DNA from: Paenibacillus thalictri
GTDB taxonomy: Bacteria > Bacillota > Bacilli > Paenibacillales > NBRC-103111
Reading direction: 5' to 3'
Assembly: GCF_004307995.1 (NCBI RefSeq)
Contig: NZ_SIRE01000012.1
Span: 124,001 to 188,000 of the forward strand
DNA length: 64,000 nucleotides
Part shown: positions 44,376 to 51,739 of the stretch, piece after piece
Numbering within the stretch: the stretch's first letter is position 1
Layout of the letters: each line of letters opens with the position of its first letter
Notes under the pieces: generated by a model
What the model was told of the DNA's origin: nothing
Databases searched by the model: none
Seen by the model: the letters and a program-made list of their open reading frames with translations, nothing else
Position numbers and translations under genes: made by a program

Positions 44376-45692
44376 TCATTGGAATCTACTCAACCATGCC
44401 TCATTTTCTTGCAAAATCTCATCCAGCACCACTTTGGCAAGTGCCGCGTCCCCTACCAACGGATGCAAGGTCAACGCCTCCAAGCCAGCCTCATAGCTGC
44501 CTTCGACCGCCGCCTTCACCGTTAGCTCTTCGTACGCCTTGACTACTTGCAGCATGCCTCGCATATGGGCGGTAACCGGAGCCGAAGGCTGGATCGGGTG
44601 TGCTCCTGCGGCATCGATAACACAGTTGATCTCGACCGAGGCGTCGTCCGGCAGAAACGGCAAAACCCCGTTATTTTTCACGTTTACCGTCTGGATATTG
44701 CCGGTGTTATTGTAAATTGCCCGGATCAGATTAACCGCAGCTTCGGAGTAATAAGCTCCGCCCCGCTTCTCCAACTGAGGAGGCTTCACGGCCAGCGCCT
44801 TGTCTTTATACAGCTCGAACAACTCCGCTTCGACCTTGAGCACATCATCTGCCCGCGTAGTACCGTGCTCCTGAAACTTTTCCTGCATGTGGCCAAGCAT
44901 CTTATTGCGCATGTAGTAATACCGGTGATAGCTGCAGGGCAATGCGCCAACCGCTTGCAGAAACTCGTCGTCCCACTCGAAATCGGGAATATTTTTCATC
45001 GTCAGGCCGCTTGATCCCGCCGCTTTGCTCAAGAAGCTGCGGGTTATATCTTCACCGTCGATCCAAATACGGGTCGTCCAGTTCAAGTGATTGATGCCCA
45101 CCATTTCGGTTTGCACCCTCGCCACGTCGATGCCGTAAATGTCCGCAATCTGCATGCGGGTACCGATCGGAAGGTTGCACAGACCTACCGTGCGAACGCT
45201 CGAATACTTGATGACCGCTTCGGTGACGATCCCGGCCGGATTGGTGAAATTAACGAGGAACGCGTCAGGTGCAAGCTCCTCCATGTCCTTGCAAATATCC
45301 AGAATGACCGGAATGGTGCGCAGCGCCTTGGCAAACCCTCCGGCACCGGTCGTTTCCTGTCCGATCAGCCCGTGCTTGAGCGGAATTTTCTCATCGCGGG
45401 AGCGTGCCGCCAATAAGCCGATGCGCATTTGCGTAGCTACAAAATCGGCCCCGGCAATGGCTTCCCTTCGGTTCAAGGTCATGCTGAGCCGGATGGGAAC
45501 TCCGGCCGCCGCAATCATCCGCTCGGCCAGACGGCCCACCGTCTCCAGCTTGTCTTTGCCCGCTTCGACATCGACCAGCACCAGCTCCGTAACCGGCAGC
45601 TCCTTGTAATGCTTGATAAATCCTTCTACCAGCTCCGGCGTGTATGACGATCCCCCGCCGATAACGGCGATTTTCAAACCTGATTTTCTCAT
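44376..45692 (-). CDS. Glycoside hydrolase family 4 (6-phospho-beta-glucosidase type)
   Basis: A 438-residue NAD- and Mn-dependent glycosidase. The NAD site is VIGGGSSYTPELVEGF. The family 4 metal and catalytic motifs are NFTNPAGIVTEA, LCNLPIG (metal-binding Cys) and VGINHLNWTTRIWIDG (metal-binding His). GH4 enzymes act by transient oxidation at C3 of the sugar and usually split phosphorylated disaccharides. The ATG overlaps the kinase stop as ATGA, with GGAGGGTACAAATC as ribosome site, so it is co-translated with the BadF-type kinase that may supply its phosphorylated substrate. Confidence 0.92.
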   Translation of the reverse strand: MRKSGLKIAVIGGGSSYTPELVEGFIKHYKELPVTELVLVDVEAGKDKLETVGRLAERMIAAAGVPIRLSMTLNRREAIAGADFVATQMRIGLLAARSRDEKIPLKHGLIGQETTGAGGFAKALRTIPVILDICKDMEELAPDAFLVNFTNPAGIVTEAVIKYSSVRTVGLCNLPIGTRMQIADIYGIDVARVQTEMVGINHLNWTTRIWIDGEDITRSFLSKAAGSSGLTMKNIPDFEWDDEFLQAVGALPCSYHRYYYMRNKMLGHMQEKFQEHGTTRADDVLKVEAELFELYKDKALAVKPPQLEKRGGAYYSEAAVNLIRAIYNNTGNIQTVNVKNNGVLPFLPDDASVEINCVIDAAGAHPIQPSAPVTAHMRGMLQVVKAYEELTVKAAVEGSYEAGLEALTLHPLVGDAALAKVVLDEILQENEAWLSRFQ

Positions 45693-46672
45693 GATTTGTA
45701 CCCTCCGTAGCTTGCGAATTTATTCATGATCTCTTCCGTGACGGGCAGCTGCAGGTGGTCCATCGCCAGCAGCACCGAGCCGTATACCGGCGACAGCTTG
45801 GGTACAACCAGCTCAAAATGGGCATGTTTCTCCGCGATTTTCTCCCGTAAAGCCTGCAGCAAATGCGGGTTGCGGCCTTCCTGCACCACGCTTCCTACCA
45901 GCACGATCGGCACGGCTGCCGAAGCATCGAACCCGCCCAAACGTTCGATGACCGAATTCGCCGCCAACCCCAGCTCCTTCCCGGAGCTGCGCAGCAGCTC
46001 AATCGCCAGCTCATCTCCCGCATCCGCGGCCTGATGGAGTACAATCGTCAGCTCGCCCGGCACCTTCTGGACATCGCGGTCGAGAAAGTCGTTCACAAGT
46101 TCCTCCATCGCCGCAAAACCGAAATAGCGGGGCACAAGGTCCGTCAGCAGCGACGGACGCTCCCGCAGCTCCCATGAGCGTACGGCGCAGCTGAACGTTT
46201 CCCGGGCCAAATCGGGACCGCTCGTGCGGTCTCCGTACAAAGGGCCCAGGCCTCCGGTCTGCACGGATTGGCCCTGGCGGTTGCGCCCGGCCGCATTGGT
46301 GCCGTTGCCGCAAACGAGCACAACGCCAATATTGTCGGGGCTGCCCGCCCTTAAGCCCGTCATCGTATCGCAGACCAAATCCCAGCTGCGAAACGGAAGA
46401 TGGCCTAAGGCAGGGAGCAGCACCTCAAAATCTTTGGGCCGGTCGGCCCCTGCCAAGCCATATTGCACAAAAACGATATCTTCGTACGCCAGCTGCGCTT
46501 CCGTCAGCGCGATGTCGATTGATTCGCGGATGTTTGCCATTGCCTGATCCACGCCGAATTTTTGATGATTGCTGCGCCCGGAAACGCCCTGACCCAGCCT
46601 ATTGCCCAGCTCGTCGGTAACCACCGTGTAGGTTTTGCTGCCTCCCCCATCGATCCCTAGTACGTACGGCAT
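45689..46672 (-). CDS. BadF/BadG-type ATPase, N-acetylglucosamine kinase-like
   Basis: About 327 residues from ATG at 46672, after GAACAGGAGGCTAACG; a longer frame to 46753 enters the preceding gene. The ASKHA kinase fold shows in the phosphate-1 motif LGIDGGGSKT, VQYGLAGADRP, GVVLVCGNGTNAAG and VLVGSVV. Members near GlcNAc genes phosphorylate GlcNAc or related amino sugars. It lies between the GGT-like and GH4 genes. Confidence 0.88.
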   Translation of the reverse strand: MPYVLGIDGGGSKTYTVVTDELGNRLGQGVSGRSNHQKFGVDQAMANIRESIDIALTEAQLAYEDIVFVQYGLAGADRPKDFEVLLPALGHLPFRSWDLVCDTMTGLRAGSPDNIGVVLVCGNGTNAAGRNRQGQSVQTGGLGPLYGDRTSGPDLARETFSCAVRSWELRERPSLLTDLVPRYFGFAAMEELVNDFLDRDVQKVPGELTIVLHQAADAGDELAIELLRSSGKELGLAANSVIERLGGFDASAAVPIVLVGSVVQEGRNPHLLQALREKIAEKHAHFELVVPKLSPVYGSVLLAMDHLQLPVTEEIMNKFASYGGYKS

Positions 46673-46697
46673 CGTTAGCCTCCTGTTCGCTCTATGC

Positions 46698-48314
46698 TTA
46701 CCATACCGCCACATGGCCGTCGGCCCGCGGCTCGGTGCCTCCTGCCAGCACACCGGTTTCAGGGTCGCGCCAAATCATTTGTCCGCGTCCGAACATGCCC
46801 GAATCCAGCGCCCTCTGCACGTTATGGCCTTTGCGTGACAGCGCTTGCGCGAGATGGTCCGGAAACTGAGGTTCGACCTCAATCGTCTTCTCCCGCAGCC
46901 AGCGCCATCTTGGCGCATCCAGCGAAGCTTGCGGATTCAAGTGAAAATCAATCGCATTCATGACCACCTGGACGTGCGCCTGCGGTTGGATCGAACCGCA
47001 CATCACGCCAAAACAGCCCACCGGCTGATCATCCTTGGTGATAAAACCGGGAATGATCGTGTGGTACGTTTTTTTGCGCGGAGCCAGCACGTTGGGATGA
47101 TTGGGATCCAACGAGAAACCCGCGCCCCGGTTCTGCATGCAGATGCCGGTACCTGGAATCACCAACCCCGAGCCAAAATCTCCGGAATGGCTTTGAATAA
47201 ACGACACCATGTTGCCCTCCCCGTCCGCAGCCGCCAAATACACCGTCCCGCCCTTTGGAGGTTCCCCGGGAGCCGGCATCAGCGCTTCCGTGCCAATTAG
47301 CGACCTGCGCTGCGCCGCATAAGTCTCGGACAGCAGCTCCTCCACCGTGACCTCCATGTTTCGCGGGTCGGTGATGTAGCGGAGCCCGTCAGCATATGCC
47401 AGCTTAACGGCCTCTATCTGCTTATGCAGCGTTTCCGGCGTATCCTTGGCATCGAAATCCAGTCCCTTGAGCACATTCAGCGCCATCAGCGCAATAAGTC
47501 CTTGCCCGTTGGGCGGCATCTCCCAAACATCGTATCCGCGGTAATTCACGCTGATCGGCTCCATCCACTCCGGACTGTACGCGGCCAGATCCTCTTTGCT
47601 CAAATAACCTCCATGCTCCCGGAAAAAAGCATCAATTCGATCGGCCAGCTCGCCGCGATAAAACGACTCCGCGTTGGTTTCAGCGATAGAGCGCAGCGTT
47701 TGGGCATGTCCCGGTGAGCGCCAGAGCTCCCCGCTGCGCGGGGTGCGGCCGCCTGGGGCAAAGACCTCCATCCAGGAGCGGTACAAAACCTCGTCATTCA
47801 GAGCTTTGATATTGTGATAGCCCAGGTTCCAGTAGCTGCTGATCGTTGGGGATACAGGGAAACCTTCCTCGGCGTAGCGGATGGCCGGAGCCAGCACCTC
47901 CGATAAAGGCAAGCGGCCGAACCGCTCGGACAGTATCGCCCAAGACGCCGGCGTTCCGGGAACCGTTACCGGGAGCAAGCCGTAGGTCGGCATCTTTTCA
48001 TGACCGGCCGCCCGCACTTGCTCGAGCGAAATAGCGCCGGGCGACGGCCCGCTTGCATTAAGTCCGTGCAGTTTGCCTTGCGTCCATACCAAAGCGAACG
48101 TATCGCCGCCGATGGAATTGGAGTTGGGTTCAACAACGGTCAAACAAGCGGCTGTAGCAATGGCGGCATCAATGGCATTCCCTCCCCGCTTGAGCATGTC
48201 AAGCCCGGCTTCTGCCGCCAAGGGCTGGGTAGTCGAAACCATACCCCGGTTAGCGTAATGAACCATTCTTCTGGAAGGATAAGGATAATACAGCGCATCA
48301 TATTGCATCGTCAC
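46698..48314 (-). CDS. Gamma-glutamyltransferase family protein, cytoplasmic (YwrD-like), paralog 2
   Basis: About 538 residues and similar end to end to the gene at 16410-18032. Shared blocks are MVSTTQPLAAEAGLDMLKRG, GGNAIDAAIATAACLTVVEP and the nucleophile region GGTVYLAAADGEGNMVSF at about residue 357. There is no signal peptide. AAGGGAG lies eight bases before GTG at 48314; ATG at 48308 is the alternative. It heads the GGT-kinase-GH4 operon under a perfect cre site. Confidence 0.87.
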   Translation of the reverse strand: MTMQYDALYYPYPSRRMVHYANRGMVSTTQPLAAEAGLDMLKRGGNAIDAAIATAACLTVVEPNSNSIGGDTFALVWTQGKLHGLNASGPSPGAISLEQVRAAGHEKMPTYGLLPVTVPGTPASWAILSERFGRLPLSEVLAPAIRYAEEGFPVSPTISSYWNLGYHNIKALNDEVLYRSWMEVFAPGGRTPRSGELWRSPGHAQTLRSIAETNAESFYRGELADRIDAFFREHGGYLSKEDLAAYSPEWMEPISVNYRGYDVWEMPPNGQGLIALMALNVLKGLDFDAKDTPETLHKQIEAVKLAYADGLRYITDPRNMEVTVEELLSETYAAQRRSLIGTEALMPAPGEPPKGGTVYLAAADGEGNMVSFIQSHSGDFGSGLVIPGTGICMQNRGAGFSLDPNHPNVLAPRKKTYHTIIPGFITKDDQPVGCFGVMCGSIQPQAHVQVVMNAIDFHLNPQASLDAPRWRWLREKTIEVEPQFPDHLAQALSRKGHNVQRALDSGMFGRGQMIWRDPETGVLAGGTEPRADGHVAVW

Positions 48315-48458
48315 CAGCATTTCTCCCTTCGGTTGCATCGTTTAAAATCGGCAAATCCCACCTTGGGGCAGCGATTTGATGACATTATTGCCTTTGTTTT
48401 TCTTCAGTGTCAATACTCAAAATACCCTTGCCGGATACGGGAAGGAATCTCTTTTCTT

Positions 48459-48488
48459 ATTATAATTCGCCGAATGACAGCGGTTACA
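48459..48488 (-). promoter_or_regulatory. GGT2-kinase-GH4 promoter with perfect cre site
   Basis: TGACAGCGGTTACA (48475-48488; TGTAACCGCTGTCA on the minus strand) matches the cre consensus TGWAANCGNTNWCA at every position. It overlaps a -35-like TTGTAA and is followed by TATAAT (48459-48464; 19-base spacer). A second candidate promoter, TTGACA with AATAAT, lies nearer the gene. Confidence 0.65.
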
Positions 48489-48591
48489 AAAGATTCATAA
48501 AAGTTTCACATTTATGAATAAACCGGTTTTTTTCTGCCCCGTCGCATGACCCTATTCAAAGTGTCCATCCTATCACTGTAGCAAATCACAT

Positions 48592-49458
48592 TTAATCAGC
48601 CCACTGGCCGCTTGTAAGCTCCTCGCATACACGCCACAATTTCGGACCGGCCTCTATATCGTAATTGTGCCGAATGGGGAGAATATGCATTTTATCGTCA
48701 AGGAAAGCGCCGTTCGCCTCTGCAATTTCCATGGCCGAAGCCGCATAGACGCCAGGTTTACAGTCGTCCCCTGCCCGTGCGTTCATGAAAGGCGCCATCA
48801 TCCTAAGATACCATGGCGAATGCCGGGTCAATTTGGATTTGACCCATCCCGGGTGAAACGCAACGGAAGCCACTCCTGTTCCTTCGAGATGTTTGGCCCA
48901 TTCGAAGGCAAGCAATATACGGGCATTCATGGTCTGGGTCGCAGCTCTCATGCCGCTGAAATGATTCAAAAGCTGGATGTCTTCAAAATCGATATGCGGT
49001 TTTTTCAGAAACCGCGGATTGCCGGCAACGGTTATTACCCTAGACGGGCGACTCTCCTTCAACATGTCCAACAATTCCTGAGTAAGAAGAAAATGACTGA
49101 GGACATTCACCGCGAACATCCGCTCAATCCCTTCTTTTGTTATTAGCTTTTCCCAGTAGATCGCTCCCCCAAGATGGGCCAGCACATCCAGGCGATCATA
49201 TTTTCGCTTGAATTCAGCGCAGGTTTCCCTAATGGACGATTGCAGGGACAAGTCGGAAATCAGCAGTTCCCCTTGGTTATTCCCGGTTGCATTTGCAATG
49301 TCCAGCAACGCTTGCTTACCGTTCTCGCCGCTCCTACTTAGGATGATCACTTTAGCTCCCCGGCTGGCCAGCCCTATCGCCGTGGCCTTCCCGACGCCGG
49401 ATGTGCCCCCCGATAGGAGAACCGTTTTGTTCTTCATATCCAGATGCGTTCCTTCCAT
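48592..49458 (-). CDS. SDR-fold protein with degenerate catalytic residues
   Basis: A 288-residue Rossmann protein resembling retinol-dehydrogenase-type SDRs. The cofactor loop is intact (LLSGGTSGVGKATA). The usual NNAG is AHLGGA, the catalytic Ser region reads VITVAGNPR instead of VSS, and the YxxxK position reads ATQTM before NARILLAFEWAKHL, so Ser, Tyr and Lys are all missing. It may bind NAD(P) without classical SDR chemistry. GGAGGTAAAGGGG supports the ATG. It is divergent from a MerR regulator with a MerR-type promoter between them. Confidence 0.8.
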   Translation of the reverse strand: MEGTHLDMKNKTVLLSGGTSGVGKATAIGLASRGAKVIILSRSGENGKQALLDIANATGNNQGELLISDLSLQSSIRETCAEFKRKYDRLDVLAHLGGAIYWEKLITKEGIERMFAVNVLSHFLLTQELLDMLKESRPSRVITVAGNPRFLKKPHIDFEDIQLLNHFSGMRAATQTMNARILLAFEWAKHLEGTGVASVAFHPGWVKSKLTRHSPWYLRMMAPFMNARAGDDCKPGVYAASAMEIAEANGAFLDDKMHILPIRHNYDIEAGPKLWRVCEELTSGQWAD

Positions 49459-49511
49459 CCCCTTTACCTCCCCATCACTTTAGAAAAATGAAATTTCTAA
49501 TCGCTAAAGGT

Positions 49512-49542
49512 ATAATAAAGGATAGAGTGAACTCTATAGCAA
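49512..49542 (-). promoter_or_regulatory. MerR-type promoter and operator of the SDR gene
   Basis: On the minus strand TTGCTA (49537-49542), a 19-base spacer and TATTAT (49512-49517). The palindrome ATAGAGTGAACTCTAT (49522-49537) fills the spacer. A 19-base spacer with a central dyad is the hallmark of MerR-activated promoters. Confidence 0.7.
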
Positions 49543-49570
49543 TACGTATGAAAGGACTGAGGACAAGAAA

Positions 49571-49945
49571 ATGATGGGCGACAAATATACAAGCAAGCAA
49601 GTATCGGAGAAAACAGGATTAAGCATTCATACGTTGCGATATTATGAAAAAATCGGATTAATCAATGGGATCGAGCGGGACGAAAATGGCTATCGCTTGT
49701 ATTCGGAATCCGACGTCGCATGGTTTCACATTATCAAATACTATAGAGAAATGGGCATGCCCATCAATGAGATGCAGCAATTTCGCATCAAGCCGGAACA
49801 AGGCAGCTCCCTAACGACAGCTCGACGGCAGTTCATGGAGCAATACCGCAATAAAGTGATCGATCAAATGAAGAAGCTTGAAGAAACGCTGGTAAAAATC
49901 GACTACAAAATCGATTTATTCAAACAGCTGGAAGCGTCGGAATAA
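49571..49945 (+). CDS. MerR family transcriptional regulator
   Basis: A 124-residue protein with the MerR N-terminal HTH (YTSKQVSEKTGLSIHTLRYYEKIGL), wing (GYRLYSESDVAWF) and a C-terminal coiled-coil helix (EQYRNKVIDQMKKLEETLVKIDYKIDLF). There is no cysteine-based metal site, so it probably senses an organic compound or stress. It is divergent from the SDR-like gene and should activate it by twisting the 19-base-spacer promoter between them. Confidence 0.9.
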   Translation: MMGDKYTSKQVSEKTGLSIHTLRYYEKIGLINGIERDENGYRLYSESDVAWFHIIKYYREMGMPINEMQQFRIKPEQGSSLTTARRQFMEQYRNKVIDQMKKLEETLVKIDYKIDLFKQLEASE

Positions 49946-50177
49946 CGAAAGCCGAATCACGGCGACTAAGATGTCTCAGAGAAAAGTCGAGATTTGCTTA
50001 CTTTTTCACATCACATTTTACATTATCCTCAATTTTCACCTTGCTTATGAATCGGTTCAAGTTGCAGCTGGAATTGCGAAAAAACTTGATGCATGCGTGC
50101 CGCGGCAGCTTTCTCCATTTCATTCAACGCTAATCTCAATAGATCATTGCTCTCAGGGAAAGAAATGTGTATTGTAT

Positions 50178-50193
50178 AATTAGAACTCTAATT
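50178..50193. promoter_or_regulatory. MarR operator upstream of its own gene
   Basis: AATTAGAACTCTAATT, a near-perfect palindrome between candidate promoter elements and the ribosome site of the MarR gene at 50208. The same motif occurs at 50671. Confidence 0.65.
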
Positions 50194-50207
50194 GTTAGGA
50201 GTATGGA

Positions 50208-50651
50208 ATGTTGAAGAACCCCGCCGCGATGTCCCGTATAGGCGTTATTTTCCTGACTTGGGAGCGCTATTTGCAGAAACGGCTGCTCCCGCACCAAATC
50301 ACGTTGAAGCAGCTGTTTGTCCTCAGGCAGCTCGCAAACAAAACTTCGTTGAACCCGTCGCAAATCGCCGAGATGTTGTACTGCGACCGTCCTACGGCTA
50401 CCGTTATCATTAACAATATGGAGCGGCAGCGTTGGGTGACCAAAAGCAAGGACGCGTATAACGGCAAGTTGGTCAACATTGCGATCACAAACGAAGGGCG
50501 CGATAAACTTGCATCGCTGAAGGAGGCGTTGGACGCCGTCGAACAGTTTGATCCGATGGCCTGCTTCACTGAAGAAGAATCCGCACAGCTCAACACTCTG
50601 CTGAACAAGCTGGCCGGTCATATGAACCACATAAAGGATTCGGTGGAGTAA
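50208..50651 (+). CDS. MarR family transcriptional regulator
   Basis: A 147-residue protein with the MarR winged helix: LNPSQIAEMLYCDRPTATVIINNMERQRWVTK, then KDAYNGKLVNIAITNEG as the wing. TTAGGAGTATGGA precedes the ATG. Palindromes AATTAGA-N2-TCTAATT lie just upstream and just downstream of the gene, so it probably represses itself and the following gene (50722), which is broken. Confidence 0.88.
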   Translation: MLKNPAAMSRIGVIFLTWERYLQKRLLPHQITLKQLFVLRQLANKTSLNPSQIAEMLYCDRPTATVIINNMERQRWVTKSKDAYNGKLVNIAITNEGRDKLASLKEALDAVEQFDPMACFTEEESAQLNTLLNKLAGHMNHIKDSVE

Positions 50652-50670
50652 CAAAATTTTTTTGGTTCAT

Positions 50671-50686
50671 AATTAGAATTCTAATT
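50671..50686. promoter_or_regulatory. Second MarR operator, upstream of the frameshifted gene
   Basis: AATTAGAATTCTAATT is a perfect 16-bp palindrome and the same motif as at 50178-50193. It lies 36 bases before the start of the next gene. Confidence 0.65.
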
Positions 50687-50721
50687 GTCTGAAGTCGTTT
50701 ATTGAAGGAGAGGACTTATTT

Positions 50722-51113
50722 ATGAAACCAGCCCTCCATACAGGTCCGCTGCCGCAGGACCGCGCACGTATCGTCTGGCGGATCTGTATACGATAGCAGC
50801 CGAGCTGCGGCCAGATGTACAACTGGTCAAACGCGAATACCATATCGAAGGCGTCCGGTTCATGAACGCGGCGGGTTATTCGCAGGAATGCGTCTGGCCG
50901 CTTTGGAGAGGTTTTGCCGATTGCATGCAGCTGCTTCAAGGGGTAGACGCCCGAGGGGATGAAACCTTCGAGAAATTCGCACGCAGGCTGCAGCTGTTCA
51001 CCTTCGAAGAGATCGGCAAAAAAGCGCCGGAATACGCCGCAATCGTAGAGAGCTTGCACGAGGAACGCAATAGACTGACGGAGCATATTCTAAATCGTTC
51101 AGCCGCGCTATAG
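50722..51113 (+). pseudogene. Small gene of unknown function, broken by a one-base frameshift
   Basis: A good ribosome site (AAGGAGAGGACTTATTT) leads to ATG 50722, giving MKPALHTGPLPQDRA and a stop at 50787. The frame one base off stays open from before 50763 to 51113 and reads RTYRLADLYTIAAELRPD, then VWPLWRGFADCMQLLQGVD and a helical C-terminus. Restoring one C near 50760 (GACCCGCGC) joins both parts into a protein of about 130 residues. The product family is not recognised. It is placed under a MarR operator. A sequencing error would restore an intact gene. Confidence 0.65.
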
Positions 51114-51221
51114 CCCTATTTTTATCACTTCCCAGCATTCCTCTAAATACATCCAAAGCCAATATGTTCCTCGGTCGCAAAATTTGTCATATAATGTTAC
51201 GAATTTTTTTAAATATTTTTG

Positions 51222-51412
51222 TTGATATCTTTAGTGTTTATGATATTATGAGATTGCATTGTTGGAAAGCTGTTATTCAAAATATACGGAGTCTTTCCAA
51301 GCAGATAACTTTTTTGACCACATCCACTAAGGAAGTTAAGGCCATACGGACAGCCGGGTCAAATGCCGACTGGCAACTTTGGTTGCCTTATTGATTGAGC
51401 GTGCAGCTCAAA
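51222..51412 (+). ncRNA. Candidate structured RNA in a 626-base gap without genes
   Basis: TTGATA (51222-51227), a 16-base spacer and TATTAT (51244-51249) look like a promoter. Downstream are perfect stems TTGGAAAG/CTTTCCAA (51262-51269 with 51293-51300), GGCAAC-TTTG-GTTGCC (51372-51387) and TTGAGC-GTGCA-GCTCAA (51395-51411) with an ATTTTATA tail. No protein frame or known RNA family was recognised. The rest of 51114-51739 holds only the leader hairpins listed next. Confidence 0.25.
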
Positions 51413-51567
51413 TTTTATAAGTTTGGTTTCTTAACGACCAGTGCATTGCATCGCACATTAACTTGTGAAACGATCAATAAGAGTGGTAAAAGTGATTATT
51501 TGCTATATAGACTCTGATTCGTTATCGATATATTTTGAATATTAGAGAGCTTCCTCAAAAAAAGCTA

Positions 51568-51655
51568 TGTCCCGGGTGACGGGGACATTTAATATTCCCA
51601 AATATATCCAAACAAGTGTGATACGCGATGATGCGTTTTTGCCACTTGTTTTTTT
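51568..51655 (+). promoter_or_regulatory. Leader with terminator-like hairpin before the carboxyspermidine genes
   Basis: TGTCCC/GGGACA (51568-51573 with 51582-51587) is a first hairpin. AACAAGTG (51611-51618) pairs with CACTTGTT (51643-51650), with inner ACGC/GCGT, followed by seven T. The structure lies 84 bases before the dehydrogenase start, with no clear promoter in between. CGTTTTT in the stem can instead pair with AAAAACG at about 51663-51669. The arrangement suggests attenuation or a riboswitch-like control. Confidence 0.45.
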
Positions 51656-51739
51656 GTACGTAAAAAACGATGGCAATCATCTGGGCCAGCGAGCATGGCA
51701 AGAAATAAGAAAAAAATGACAAGGTAAGGAGATGGAGAG

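Noticed and set aside
51256..51415. Known riboswitch classes (c-di-GMP, purine, TPP, lysine, SAM)
   Set aside because: Checked by eye for their conserved cores; none is present.
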